Shown here: positions 32,146 through 41,452 of the stretch, piece after piece | Layout of the letters: each line of letters opens with the position of its first letter | Position numbering within the stretch: the first letter of the stretch is position 1 | Assembly: GCA_964496975.1 (NCBI GenBank) | Contig: CAZCBN010000004.1 | Coordinates: 1 to 62,764, forward strand | Direction: 5' to 3' | Length of the DNA: 62,764 nt | Source: CAZCBN01 sp964496975 | Lineage (GTDB): Bacteria; Planctomycetota; Phycisphaerae; Phycisphaerales; UBA1924 | Program-made: the position numbers and the translations under genes | Notes under the pieces: model-generated | Database searches by the model: none | What the model saw: only the letters and a program-made list of their open reading frames with translations | What the model was told of the DNA's origin: nothing

Positions 32146-33651
32146 GTGAGCTGCGAGACCGAATCCCGCAACGCGACGCCGCCGAGCCCGGCCATCGCCC
32201 CGGCGCTCGCCGACGCGCCCGCGGCGCTGGACGTCGACCCGCGCCGCGTGGCCGAGCGGCTTGTCGCCTCCTTCGGCGCGACGGGCGTGGACCCGCGGGT
32301 GCCGGCGCTGGTGCCCGGGTTTGACGGGCCTTTTTGGCAGGCGGGGCTCGCGGGCTATTCCGACGCGGCTATGCGGCTCATCGCCCGTCGGCACGGCTGC
32401 CCCTACTGCGTGACCGAGGCGCTGCTCGATCGCACGATGCTCGCGGGGGGCCGGGGCTTTTCCAAGGCCGACCTGGGCGACCTCGTGGACAACGTGCCGG
32501 GCGGGGCCGAGGACGCGCCGCTCGCGTGCCAGATCATGGGCTCTGACCCGCGCGAGATGGCGAGCGCGGCGCTGAAGGCCGTGGAGCAGGGGCGTCGCGG
32601 CGAGAAGAGCTACCGCGTGATGGCGTACGCCGGGCGCGACGCGGCCTTCGCCCAGGACGTGGCGCGGACGCACCTGCGCCAGCCGGGCGGGGCGCAGGTG
32701 GGCTTCGGCCGGCCCGGGGTCGACGGCGCAGGGGCGGAGGGCGCCGCCGCGGCGGGGCCGGGCGCGTGGGAAGACTCCGCACAGCAAGCGGGCGTGTGGC
32801 AGGGCGGCGCGTGGCAGGGCGGCGCGGCCGACGGCCCGTCCTTCGCCGTCATCGACGTGAACCTGGCCTGCCCGGTGAAGAAGATCAGCACGAAGGCCCG
32901 CGGGGGCCACTGGCTCGCCGAGCCCGACGGGGCGATCGAGATCCTGCAGGCCGTGCGCGACGCGGTGCCCGCGGACGTGCCGGTGACGGTGAAGATGCGC
33001 CGCAGCTTTGACGACACGCCCGAGATGCGCGAGGCGTTCTTCCGGATCTTTGACGCCGCGTACGACATGGGCTGCGCGTGGGTGACGGTGCACGCCCGCA
33101 CAGTGCAGCAGAAGTACATGGGCCCGAGCCGCTGGGACCTGCTGCGCGACATCGTGCAGCGGGCGCACCCGGGGCGCGTGCGCGACCGCATCGTCTTCGG
33201 CTCGGGCGACGTGTGGGAGGCGGCGGACGTCTTCCGCATGATCGCGTACACCGGGGTGCAGGCCGTGAGCGTGGCCCGCGGGTGCATCGGCAACCCGTGG
33301 CTCTTCCGGCAGTGCCGCGACCTGCTGGCGGGCCGCGAGCCGGCGGCGCCGACGCTCGCCGAGCAGCGGGCCGTGCTGCACGAGCACTTTTCGCTGGCGC
33401 TCGCCGTGAACCACCGCATGCGCCGGGCCGAGGAGCACACGGGCAAGACGATGCGGAAGTTCGCGATCCAGTTCAGCCGGCACCACGCCGAGGCCGAGAC
33501 GGTGAAGCGCGAGTTTGTCCGCGTGAACACCGTGGAGGGGTGGCAAGCCGTGCTGGACCGCCACTACGCCGATGAGGGCGGCGTGACGGCCGCGTTGACC
33601 ACATCGACCGCGTCGGCGACGCGGGACCCGACGGACCTCACGGCGGAATAA
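32146..33651 (+). CDS. dus: tRNA-dihydrouridine synthase
   Basis: FMN enzyme reducing uridines in the tRNA D-loop. 501 residues from a GTG, much longer than the usual 320-350. AGYSDAAMRLIARRHGCPYC near residue 65 starts the barrel. VNLACPVKKISTKARGG carries the catalytic Cys, VPVTVKMRRSFDD and VTVHARTVQQKYMGP bind FMN/tRNA, and GSGDVWEAAD and ARGCIGNPWLF bind phosphate. The extra length is a 50-residue N-terminal extension, a Gly/Ala-rich insertion (about 185-225, with a repeated WQGGA unit) and a C-terminal helical part. The Dus subfamily is not certain; DusB-like is most likely. Confidence 0.9.
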   Translation: MSCETESRNATPPSPAIAPALADAPAALDVDPRRVAERLVASFGATGVDPRVPALVPGFDGPFWQAGLAGYSDAAMRLIARRHGCPYCVTEALLDRTMLAGGRGFSKADLGDLVDNVPGGAEDAPLACQIMGSDPREMASAALKAVEQGRRGEKSYRVMAYAGRDAAFAQDVARTHLRQPGGAQVGFGRPGVDGAGAEGAAAAGPGAWEDSAQQAGVWQGGAWQGGAADGPSFAVIDVNLACPVKKISTKARGGHWLAEPDGAIEILQAVRDAVPADVPVTVKMRRSFDDTPEMREAFFRIFDAAYDMGCAWVTVHARTVQQKYMGPSRWDLLRDIVQRAHPGRVRDRIVFGSGDVWEAADVFRMIAYTGVQAVSVARGCIGNPWLFRQCRDLLAGREPAAPTLAEQRAVLHEHFSLALAVNHRMRRAEEHTGKTMRKFAIQFSRHHAEAETVKREFVRVNTVEGWQAVLDRHYADEGGVTAALTTSTASATRDPTDLTAE

Positions 33652-33691
33652 CCCAACGCCCGCGCGCGTACCGTTGCCCCGGGAGGGTGGC

Positions 33692-35617
33692 ATGGCGACG
33701 CGTCCGATCACGCGGCGGCCCGAGCGCGGGTCGCCGGTCCGCGGTGGGTGGCATACGACGGTGGGACTCCTGCTCTGCGCGGCGATGGTGCGCGGCTGCG
33801 CGGTGCCGCACGCCGGCAACCCCGCGCGGCTGGCCCCGCCGCCGGCCGAAGAAGCCGCCACCCTCCCCCCCCTCTCCAGCCTGTGGCCCGCCGAGCGACC
33901 CGAGGCCGTGCCGTTCGCGGAGCGGTTGCTGCAACTCTCCACGCAGGCCGAAGCGCCGGACGGCAGCGCGGCCGTGACGCAGGACAACGAAACCGAGGTG
34001 AACGCCGCATGGAGCTCCATGCGGATGTTGCTCGCGGCCGGCCCATCGCAAGCGGGCGTCACCGGCCGCATCTTCCGCTCGGGCGTGTGGCGCACTTGGC
34101 CCGGCGAGACCGGCCAGATCTACCGGGATACGCCGCAGGGCGTGGAGCCTTTCCTCAACTTTCTCACGCCGCGCTCGCGGCAGCCGCGGAACATTCGCCT
34201 GCCCGGGTCCGCCTGGCTCTCGCTCGAGCCCAACGCGTCGTTCGTGTCGTCGCGGTGGATCGCGGATGTCGGCGAGGCCGAGCTTGAGGTCATCCGTGCC
34301 GAGGCGGCATCTGATGAGACTCGGAGAGCAAAGGCCGCGCAACGCCATCGCGATCGCGACCACGCAGCCTCCGCCACCGACGCCAACGCCGACGTCCCGG
34401 CCCCGCAAGCCGGGCCAGAGAGCGACGCGGAGCGCGAAGCCAGGCGAGAGTTGGAACGCCGCGAGATCGCCCGCAGGCAAGAGTCCATGCTGCGCGAGGG
34501 CATCCGCCTCTCGCTGCCCGACACCGCGGCCGCGACGTCGCCCCCGCCGGGCGTGCTGATCCACCTCACCGGGGCCCAGCTCACCGGGTACGAGTTCCAC
34601 GCCACAAGCAAGCTGCTGCACGCCGGCTGGGCGTCGATCGTGATGGACACCTCAACCTTCGTGCGCTGGCCCAACGAGGCCGAGTCGACCCGCGCCTCGC
34701 AGCGACGACGCGAACGCCTCGACGAGCTGCAAGAGGCGAGCCCGGAGTATCAACGCCTGCAAGCCGACGACATGGACCATCTCGAGCGAACGGGCAATGC
34801 CTATTTCCCCGAGTACGCAGAGCGGTACCGCGCGCTCATCGAGCCTCTGATGGCCCAGGCCGAGGCCGAGATCCCCGAGCCCCCGCAACCCTGGTCGACC
34901 GTCGAAGACCCCGCCGCCGCGCGGCGCATGATCGTGGAGGCGGCGGGCGTTGCCGTCAGCGCGTTGCTCGCCGATCACGCCGAGGCCGCGCTCGCCGCGT
35001 TGGATGAGTTGGAGGCGCGCGACCCCCGGCTTGTCGGCGTGCCGGTCGTGGTCGTGGGCTTCTCGCTCGGCAGCATGACGGCCCCGGCCGTCGCGGCGGC
35101 GATCCTCGACGAGCGCCCGGGCCAGCTCGCGGGCCTCGCGCTCGTCGGCTCCGGCGGGCCGCTGCTCGATGTCGCCGCCGACACCACCTACGGCAAGGTC
35201 CTCCCGCCCATCAACGAGGTCTACACGCCGCTGGACGAAGCCGCGCGCGAGCCGCTCCGCCGGCTCTACCTCGCCGCGTGCCCGCTCGACCCCGTCGCCC
35301 TCGCGCCCCGGCTCCGCGGCGTCCCCGTCCTGCACATCCACGGCGACCGCGACGAGCTGGTCCCCACCCGCGACGCCCGCCGGCTGAACGACGCCCTCGG
35401 CGGCCCGCAACGCGTCGTCGTCACCGGCGGCCACGCGGTGCTCTTCTGGAAACTCTCGGACCTGCGCGACGACATCGCCCGATGGGCCGAGAACCACGCC
35501 CGCGCCGTCCGAGAACGCCGCGCCGGCGCCCCGGCCCACCACGGCCCCATCACCTCCAAAGGCATCACGGGCCGCCGCGACGACGACGACGACGACGCAA
35601 CCGCCTTCACGCCGTGA
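33692..35617 (+). CDS. Exported alpha/beta hydrolase
   Basis: 641 residues. The N-terminus has a basic stretch and hydrophobic segment ending LLLCAAMVRGCAV, a possible lipobox. The hydrolase core shows HLTGAQLTGYEFHATSKLLH and, in the C-terminal half, the nucleophile elbow VVVGFSLGSMTAPA, then HIHGDRDELVPT (acid Asp) and VVTGGHAVLFW (His). A charged helical region of about 150 residues (AEREARRELERREIARRQ) sits between the N-terminal part and the core. The tail has six aspartates (GRRDDDDDDATAFTP). GGGAGG lies 6 bases before the ATG. Substrate unknown. Confidence 0.82.
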   Translation: MATRPITRRPERGSPVRGGWHTTVGLLLCAAMVRGCAVPHAGNPARLAPPPAEEAATLPPLSSLWPAERPEAVPFAERLLQLSTQAEAPDGSAAVTQDNETEVNAAWSSMRMLLAAGPSQAGVTGRIFRSGVWRTWPGETGQIYRDTPQGVEPFLNFLTPRSRQPRNIRLPGSAWLSLEPNASFVSSRWIADVGEAELEVIRAEAASDETRRAKAAQRHRDRDHAASATDANADVPAPQAGPESDAEREARRELERREIARRQESMLREGIRLSLPDTAAATSPPPGVLIHLTGAQLTGYEFHATSKLLHAGWASIVMDTSTFVRWPNEAESTRASQRRRERLDELQEASPEYQRLQADDMDHLERTGNAYFPEYAERYRALIEPLMAQAEAEIPEPPQPWSTVEDPAAARRMIVEAAGVAVSALLADHAEAALAALDELEARDPRLVGVPVVVVGFSLGSMTAPAVAAAILDERPGQLAGLALVGSGGPLLDVAADTTYGKVLPPINEVYTPLDEAAREPLRRLYLAACPLDPVALAPRLRGVPVLHIHGDRDELVPTRDARRLNDALGGPQRVVVTGGHAVLFWKLSDLRDDIARWAENHARAVRERRAGAPAHHGPITSKGITGRRDDDDDDATAFTP

Positions 35618-35847
35618 GGATGCAATCTCGCGGACCGTGACGCGGCCCCATCAAGCCGATCCGCGGGCACCTGTCCCTAGGAGGCCGAATGCGCGGGTGG
35701 CAACGGTCGTGCCGCGCTCCCCCCGGGTTGTGCGACTGGTCTCGCCGCGTCGCCTGACCGCACCCCGTGTGTCGTCATCCTCAACACGTGCATCCAGCAC
35801 CGCGCGGCGTCTGTCGATGCCCCCATCAACCATCGGGGGCTCTCCAC

Positions 35848-36900
35848 ATGAAGACTCGTTCCGCCGTCGTCGTTCCGTCGCTGCTCATGCTCGTGCCGCT
35901 CGGCCTGTTCACCACCTCCGCCCTCGCGCAGGACACGGGTGACATGGCGACCGTCTACGAACCGGGCCTCGACGACCTCCGGTTCCGCCGCGCCCGAGAC
36001 GTGAACGAGCCGGCCGACGGGACCACCCCCGACGGCGGCGCGCCCGGCGCCCCCGGCGCTGACGGCACCGGCGCCCCGACGGGTGCCGCCCCGGGCGGCG
36101 AGACCTTCGCCGTCGAGCCCAGCCGCTGGTCGGCCAGCGTCGGCTTTGACATCACGAGCCAGTACTTCTTCCGCGGCATCCGCCAGGAAGAGGACGGCTT
36201 CATCTTCCAGCCCTACGGATCGGTCGGCCTCGACGTCCTCCGACTCGACAACGACGTCACGCTGAACCTCAGCGGCGGCGTCTGGAACAGCATCCACTCC
36301 GACACCGACACCGCCGCCAGCGAAGACTCCATCGAGAACTGGTACGAACTCGACGCCTACGTCGGCGGCACCCTCGCCCTGGGCAACTGGAGCGTCGGCG
36401 CCTTCTACACCTGGTTCACCAGCCCGTCCGACGCCTTCGCCACCTACGAAGAAGTCAGCATCCCCATCGCCTACGACGACACCGGCGAGGGCGACGGCCT
36501 CCTCTGGGGCCTCCCCCTCCGCCCCGCCATCCTCTTCGCGATCGAGACCGGCACCGCCGCCGCCGACGGCGGCGAGACCGGCACGTACCTCGAACTCGCC
36601 GTCGAGCCAGGCATCCCCTTCGACGACGGCCTGCTCGCCGGCTGGGAGCTCACCTTCCCCGTCTCCGTCGGCTTCAGCCTCGACGACTACTACGAGGGCA
36701 GCACCGGCGACGACGACGGCTTCGGCTACGCCAGCATCGGCGCCACCCTCGCCGTCCCCCTCCCCCTCGACCAGTCGTGGGGCGAATGGACCTTCCGCGT
36801 CGGTGTCCAGGGCCTCTTCCTGGGCGACAACGCCTCCGACATCAACGAGGGCGACGAGGCCGAAGCCATCGTCTTCGGCGGCCTGGGCGTCGCGTTCTGA
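35848..36900 (+). CDS. Outer-membrane beta-barrel protein, TorF-porin-like
   Basis: 350 residues. Signal peptide MKTRSAVVVPSLLMLVPLGL... ending SALAQ. A Gly/Pro linker follows, then alternating beta-strands: WSASVGFDITSQYFFRGIRQ, VTLNLSGGVWNSIHS, WYELDAYVGGTLALGNWSVG, and a C-terminal AIVFGGLGVAF ending in Phe, typical of outer-membrane barrels. The FDITSQYFFRGI start resembles the TorF (gcw_chp) family of putative porins. It indicates a Gram-negative-type outer membrane. The 230 bases upstream contain no gene or clear terminator. Confidence 0.82.
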   Translation: MKTRSAVVVPSLLMLVPLGLFTTSALAQDTGDMATVYEPGLDDLRFRRARDVNEPADGTTPDGGAPGAPGADGTGAPTGAAPGGETFAVEPSRWSASVGFDITSQYFFRGIRQEEDGFIFQPYGSVGLDVLRLDNDVTLNLSGGVWNSIHSDTDTAASEDSIENWYELDAYVGGTLALGNWSVGAFYTWFTSPSDAFATYEEVSIPIAYDDTGEGDGLLWGLPLRPAILFAIETGTAAADGGETGTYLELAVEPGIPFDDGLLAGWELTFPVSVGFSLDDYYEGSTGDDDGFGYASIGATLAVPLPLDQSWGEWTFRVGVQGLFLGDNASDINEGDEAEAIVFGGLGVAF

Positions 36901-36997
36901 CGCGGACGCACTGAGCGCAGCGGTCCCAGCGCTCCCAGCGGTCGCACCGGTCTCAGCAGTCGCCGCGTCACGCCGCACCCTGCGGCAGCCCGCCGCC

Positions 36998-37372
36998 TCA
37001 TTCCGGCCGACGCCACATCGCCAGCAGCACCGCCGCAAAGATGAGCCCGAACGCCGCGGCCTCGTTCCACCGCGGCTTCTCTTTCAGCACCACCACCGAG
37101 AAAACCAAAAACACCGCCAGCGTGATCGCTTCCTGGATCACCTTCAACTGCGGCGCGCTGAACGGACCGCCCAGACCCGCGTGCCCGATCCGGTTCGCCG
37201 GCACCTGGAGCGCATACTCCGGCAGCGCGATGAGCCACGACAGCCCGATCGCGACCAGCAGGGGCCACTTGGGCCGCTTTAGGTGCCCGTACCACGCCCA
37301 CGTCATGAAGGCGTTGGAGCACACCAGCAGCCCCACCGTCAGCGCGGCGCGTTGAAGCATCGAGGCTGACAT
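36998..37372 (-). CDS. DUF486 family membrane protein
   Basis: 124 residues with four predicted helices, full length for the family. Signature TWAWYGHLKRPKWPLLVAIG and EYALQVPANRIGH identify DUF486, a small drug/metabolite transporter-like family without an established function. It lies just downstream of lexA (35 bases), on the same strand. Confidence 0.9.
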   Translation of the reverse strand: MSASMLQRAALTVGLLVCSNAFMTWAWYGHLKRPKWPLLVAIGLSWLIALPEYALQVPANRIGHAGLGGPFSAPQLKVIQEAITLAVFLVFSVVVLKEKPRWNEAAAFGLIFAAVLLAMWRRPE

Positions 37373-37407
37373 CGGCGAAAGCCCCCCGCCCGGGCCGCAC
37401 GCGGCGA

Positions 37408-38025
37408 TCAGTCGTACCGGCGGATCACGGCCTTCACGATCCCCTGCACCTGGCAGAACCGCACGCGGATGGGCTCAAAGTCCGGGTTCGCCGGCTGCAG
37501 GCGGATGTGGTCGTCCTCCTTGAAGAACGTCTTCAGGGTGGTCGAGCCGTCCTCAAGCAGCGCGACAACGCGGTCGCCGTTCCGCGCCACCTGGGCCCGG
37601 TGCAGCACGATGATGTCGCCGTCGAGGATGCCCTCGTCCCGCATGCTCTCGCCTTCGACCACGAGCGCGAAGCCCGTGTCCGAGTTGTCGCCGTCCACCT
37701 CGAGCAGCTCGCCCAGATCGATCTCCTCGCGGTCCTCCACCTTCTCGATGGGATAGCCCGCGGCGATCTTGCCGACGAGGGGGAACTTCAGCGGCCGGCT
37801 CTCGTCCGGGACGGCGATGCCGTCAGCGATCGACAAAGAGCGAGCTTTGTTGGGCTCGCGCACCAGCGCGCCCTTCTTGATGAGCGCCTCCACGTGCTCG
37901 AACACGGTGACCTTGCTCACCCCGATCTCGTCGGCCAGCTCCTGCATGGTCGGTGAATAGCCACGGCGCACCCGGCTGTCCCGGATGAGCTTGAGAATCC
38001 GCAACTGCTTGGGCGTGAGGTTCAT
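37408..38025 (-). CDS. lexA: LexA repressor
   Basis: SOS repressor, 205 residues from the ATG at 38025. Winged-helix DNA-binding domain residues 1-65 (LTPKQLRILKLIRDS, SPTMQELADEIGVSKVTVFE). Cleavage site AG in VGKIAAGYP. The catalytic Ser is in VEGESMRDEGI and the Lys in DGSTTLKTFFKED. All elements for RecA-stimulated self-cleavage are present. Recognition-helix residues (SKVTVFEHVEAL) differ from E. coli, so the operator is probably different; I found no CTGT-N8-ACAG or GAAC-N4-GTTC site nearby. A gap-truncated gene lies upstream on the same strand. Confidence 0.95.
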   Translation of the reverse strand: MNLTPKQLRILKLIRDSRVRRGYSPTMQELADEIGVSKVTVFEHVEALIKKGALVREPNKARSLSIADGIAVPDESRPLKFPLVGKIAAGYPIEKVEDREEIDLGELLEVDGDNSDTGFALVVEGESMRDEGILDGDIIVLHRAQVARNGDRVVALLEDGSTTLKTFFKEDDHIRLQPANPDFEPIRVRFCQVQGIVKAVIRRYD

Positions 38026-38101
38026 CGCCACGATCTCCACCTGGGCCGGCCCCACCCGCGCGAGTCGCCGCAACCGCGGCGCCCGCCGGAAGGCCGGCGT
38101 G

Positions 38102-38111
38102 NNNNNNNNNN
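38102..38111. other. Assembly gap (10 N)
   Basis: Scaffold gap 76 bases upstream of lexA. It removes the 3' end of the preceding gene. Confidence 0.98.
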
Positions 38112-38564
38112 CTGCTGATGATCAATGCCCCGCGCGGACGCCGCGACGGGAAGAGCACGCGGGCTGCGCGCCAGGATGCCCTGGAACACCAGCCGCGAAG
38201 AAACCACCGCACGCTCCTGCTCGTCCAGAAGCCGCAGCGCCGCCTGCCACAACCCAACGGCCGACGCCACCGACTCAAACGACCCGCTCTCGCCCGACGC
38301 CGCGCCCCCTGCCGATGCCCCCACGCCGCCGACCGGGCACGCGATCGCCGCACCCAAGGCGACGTCCGCATCCCCCGCCGTCCCCAGCGCGACGTCCCCA
38401 CCCGCGGCGACCGGCGCCGACGCGTCCGCGGCGCCCACCGACCGGCCCGGGCGAGACTGCACCTCGCCGCGGGCCGGGCCCGCCGCGAGCTCGCGACAGA
38501 ACGCCCCGCCGGGCCCGAGGCACACGAGCGGCACGCCCATCGAGTTGTTCCGCGAAGTGCTCAT
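38112..38564 (-). CDS. Unrecognised gene upstream of lexA, 3' end lost in gap
   Basis: 151 codons from an ATG at 38564 to the gap. The protein starts MSTSRNNSMGVPLVCLGPGG, runs through an Ala/Gly-rich middle and ends in an amphipathic helical part (LWQAALRLLDEQERAVVSSR). No family recognised. Position directly before lexA on the same strand makes an SOS-linked role possible but there is no sequence support for SulA or ImuA. The stop codon is not in the assembly. Confidence 0.5.
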
Positions 38565-38919
38565 GCGGATCACGCCCCCCGGCTCAACCAACAACGCCCG
38601 ACACCAACCGACAACGCCCCGTCTCCAACGCTTCCCCGCGCACGCCCGCCGCTCGGCTCGCGGCTGGGTACAACGTGCGGCGTCGTTCAACCTCCCACCT
38701 GCCGTCAACCCGCCAGACCGCCCCATCCAAGGGTGAATTGACCGGTCTGTCTCCATCGCTCGGCCCCACCCCCGAGGCGCACGGCCGAGCGGCGGACGGG
38801 GTCCAAAACCCAACAACTGTCCACCGGTCATCGGCCAGTTCCCGACCATCAATCCACACAAATTCCTTCCTGTTCGGTAAATATATTCCTATCAACCAGC
38901 GTACGCCACACCGCCTCAC
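38565..38919. promoter_or_regulatory. 355-base region between dprA and the gene upstream of lexA, with an AT-rich patch
   Basis: The most AT-rich patch I noticed in the window lies at 38858-38902 (AATTCC, GGTAAATATATTCCTATC). On the minus strand TATATT could serve as a -10 for the gene at 38112-38564, but no good -35 stands 17 bases upstream. An open frame of 111 codons (38584-38919, GTG directly after the dprA stop) shows no recognisable protein features and is not called. Confidence 0.35.
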
Positions 38920-40794
38920 TCACGCTCGGGGCACCGTCGCGGGCGAAACCTCAAAACTGAGCCGCCGCTGCCGACCCCGGCCGCCAAGCTCCGGCGCCGC
39001 CTCCCGCGCCTCGGGTGATCCTGACGCCTCGCCTGGCGCACGGGCCGCCGGCGAGGACGCGGCCTCGTCAAAGTCGTCGCCCGGGTCGCCGGCGGTGCTG
39101 GCGTCGCTCGCCACGTGGCCGATGGGCCGCGGACCGTCTGAACGATCGGTGGCCCCGACATCGGCGCCGCGGCCCGGGCCGGAATCGGCACCCGCTCGAA
39201 CGCGGGATCCGGAGCCAGCGGTCGCCGCAGCCAAAAGCCCGCCCCGTCGATGGATGAAGCCGGACATTTCGAGCACCGTGGCCGCCGCCCGGACGCGGGC
39301 CGCGTCGAGCCCAGAGCGCTCGATAATCGACTCGATCGGCGCGGGCCCGAGGGCGCGAACCGCGGACAGCACCGCCTGTTGATCGGGTGACGTGAGACGA
39401 TCAAGACCGGCCGGCGCGCCGCCCGCGCCGACGCCACGCCCCCCACCACCATCGCTGCCCGCGGCGGCCGTGCCCCGCAGACCGGCGGCGCCATCGTGAC
39501 CAGTGGGACCCGTGGGTCCAGTCGCACCGGCCGACGCGCGGGCCTCCGCCGAGCGACGGCCTCGACCCGCGGCGACCGGCACAAGCGCACGGTCCGATGC
39601 GGGATCGACCTCCGATGTAGGCGCCTCCACCGGCAACGACGCGTCGAGGCGGGCGTCCAGGCGGGCGTCCAGGCGGGCGTCGAAGCGGGCGTGGCGGGCC
39701 GCAACCTCAAGCGCGGCGAGCACATCGGACGGGGAGGTGACCAACGCCGCGCCCTCTTGCAGCAGGCGGTGGCAGCCGCGGCTCGTCGGGGAATCCACGC
39801 GGCCGGGCAGGGCCATCACCTCGCGGTTGTGCTCGTCGGCGGCGACGCGGGCGGTGATGAGGGCGCCCGAGCGCTCGTCGGCCTCGACAACGAGCACGCC
39901 CAGCGAAAGGCCCGAGATGATGCGGTTGCGCGCGGGGAAGTTGTCGGCCGAGGGGGGCGTGGTGGGCGGGACCTCGGAGACCAGACAGCCCGCGCCCTCG
40001 GCGACGAGCCGCTCAAAGAGATCGACATTCTCCGGCGGGTAGGGGCGGGCGAGGCCCGAGCCCAGCACCACGACCGTGCGGCCACCCGCCCGGGCGGCGC
40101 CGCGGTGCGCCGCGGCGTCAATGCCGCGGGCGCCGCCGGAGACAATCACCATGCCGGCGCGGGCCAGGGCGCTCGCGAATCGCTCCGCTTGCTCCAGCCC
40201 GTACGCGCTGCAGCGGCGCGACCCGACCACCGCGACCCCAATCCACGCCGGTGCGTCGGCCGTGCCGGGGGCGCTGAACCACCCACCGGTCGAGCCCGTC
40301 GAGCCTGTCGAGCCCGAGGGGCCGGCTGCGCCGAGGCCGCGGCGCGCTTCGGCCGGGCCAAGGGCCCCGGGCGCGGCGTCGCGGACGAACAGCAGCGGCG
40401 GCGCGTCGGGCAGGCGGTCGAGCAAGACGGGGTAGTCTGGTGAGCCGCGGAGGATGATGCGGGCACCGAGGCGGTGCACCTCGTCGAGTTCACGGTCGAC
40501 CCGGGCGAGCGCGGGCGCAAAGCCCGCGGCGGCGCGCGCGGCCGTGACCTCTCCCACGCCGCGGACGGCGGCCAGGGCCGCCGGCGACGCGCCCAGCACC
40601 GCCTCGGCCGAGCCGAACGCCGCGATGAGCCGGGCGATGCGCACCGGGCCGAGGCCCTCGGTCAGCAGCAGCGCGAGCGTGGCCCGAACGGCGTCCGCGG
40701 TCGCCGCCACAGCCTCCGACCTTGGGTCAGGTGTGGGGCCTGGTATGGCGCCGGGTGCGGCGGGTCGACGGGGGTTGTTCGCGCGGCGGTCCAC
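38920..40794 (-). CDS. dprA: DNA-protecting protein DprA with low-complexity insertions
   Basis: Loads RecA on incoming single-stranded DNA during transformation. 624 residues from a GTG, against about 360-400 in most bacteria. In order: a helix-hairpin-helix region (about 40-110, LTEGLGPVRIARLIAAFGSA); a Rossmann core (VAVVGSRRCSAYGLEQAERF, VSGGARGIDAAAHRGA, ARNRIISGLSLGVLVVEADE, DEHNREVMALPGR); then tandem RLDA repeats (39647-39690), a collagen-like GATGPTGPTG stretch, a DprA winged helix (about 470-525, LTSPDQQAVLSAVRALGP), and a 100-residue disordered tail. A GST repeat interrupts the region before the core. Probably functional but expanded. Confidence 0.93.
   Translation of the reverse strand: MDRRANNPRRPAAPGAIPGPTPDPRSEAVAATADAVRATLALLLTEGLGPVRIARLIAAFGSAEAVLGASPAALAAVRGVGEVTAARAAAGFAPALARVDRELDEVHRLGARIILRGSPDYPVLLDRLPDAPPLLFVRDAAPGALGPAEARRGLGAAGPSGSTGSTGSTGGWFSAPGTADAPAWIGVAVVGSRRCSAYGLEQAERFASALARAGMVIVSGGARGIDAAAHRGAARAGGRTVVVLGSGLARPYPPENVDLFERLVAEGAGCLVSEVPPTTPPSADNFPARNRIISGLSLGVLVVEADERSGALITARVAADEHNREVMALPGRVDSPTSRGCHRLLQEGAALVTSPSDVLAALEVAARHARFDARLDARLDARLDASLPVEAPTSEVDPASDRALVPVAAGRGRRSAEARASAGATGPTGPTGHDGAAGLRGTAAAGSDGGGGRGVGAGGAPAGLDRLTSPDQQAVLSAVRALGPAPIESIIERSGLDAARVRAAATVLEMSGFIHRRGGLLAAATAGSGSRVRAGADSGPGRGADVGATDRSDGPRPIGHVASDASTAGDPGDDFDEAASSPAARAPGEASGSPEAREAAPELGGRGRQRRLSFEVSPATVPRA
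39647..39690. repeat. 12-bp in-frame tandem repeat in dprA
   Basis: Period-12 units of AGGCGGGCGTCC on the plus strand, about three and a half copies, encoding RLDA repeats between the Rossmann core and the winged helix. Confidence 0.9.
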
Positions 40795-40869
40795 ACGAAG
40801 AACCTATCAAAGCCCTAGCCGGCGTTCAACAGATTTCCGAAAAAATCCTGACAGGTTCCGTCCTTCGCC

Positions 40870-41424
40870 TTAGGGCTGGGGCGGCGGGGGGGCGTCGGGC
40901 GCGGGGGCGGCGGGGGACTCGGGGTTTCCCGGGGCGCTCGCGGCGAGGCCGTAGGAGGTCTTGGACTCGCGGATGTTGTGCGGGACGACGCGGGCGACGA
41001 TCTCGATGGCGGAGTGGGTGGGGACGTTGGTGGCGATGCGCTGTTCGGTCACCACTTGTGGGTAGAGAAGGGTGAAGTCGGGCTCGCGGAGCGTGAGGAG
41101 AACTCGCTGTCCGCCCAAGACGGGGTAGGAGGCGTCGATGTCTGGGTTCCACCCTGGAGTGGGGGCCTGCAGAATGGCGACCCAGCGGTCGTCGAGGGGT
41201 TCGAGCGTGATCTCGGGGCCGGCGTAGGCGGCGTTGAGGCCGGGCCGGGAGGAGCAGCCGACAACAAGGAGGGCGAGGCCGGCGGCGGCGCAGGCCGCGA
41301 GCCGCGACAGAGGTATGGGAATGTGAGAGAATGATGAGCGTCGCCCGGTGGTGCCGCGGCGAACGCATGGGGGCGCCCCGCGGCGCGTGTGAGGGGGCCG
41401 TCTGCGAATGGAAGCGATGGACAT
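40870..41424 (-). CDS. Putative lipoprotein
   Basis: 184 residues from the ATG at 41424. After a 35-residue basic leader comes a signal sequence with lipobox (LAACAAAGLALLVVGCSS). The mature part contains GPEITLEPLDDRWVAILQAP, GQRVLLTLREPDFTLLYPQV and a conserved-looking VARVVPHNIRESKTSYGL, ending in a polyproline tail. No family is recognised. The start lies very close to the divergent SpoIID-type gene, so the two share a short promoter region or even overlap, depending on the true starts. Confidence 0.65.
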   Translation of the reverse strand: MSIASIRRRPPHTRRGAPPCVRRGTTGRRSSFSHIPIPLSRLAACAAAGLALLVVGCSSRPGLNAAYAGPEITLEPLDDRWVAILQAPTPGWNPDIDASYPVLGGQRVLLTLREPDFTLLYPQVVTEQRIATNVPTHSAIEIVARVVPHNIRESKTSYGLAASAPGNPESPAAPAPDAPPPPQP

Positions 41425-41452
41425 GTCGCAGAGCGTAGGGAGTGCGTGTGGC

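Noticed and set aside
38112..38564. SulA or ImuA identity for the gene upstream of lexA
   Set aside because: Only its position suggests it; no sequence motif of either family is visible.
38584..38919. 111-codon frame starting at a GTG directly after the dprA stop
   Set aside because: TGAGTG coupling is attractive, but the translation shows no family, the C-terminal half looks random and there is no ribosome binding site.
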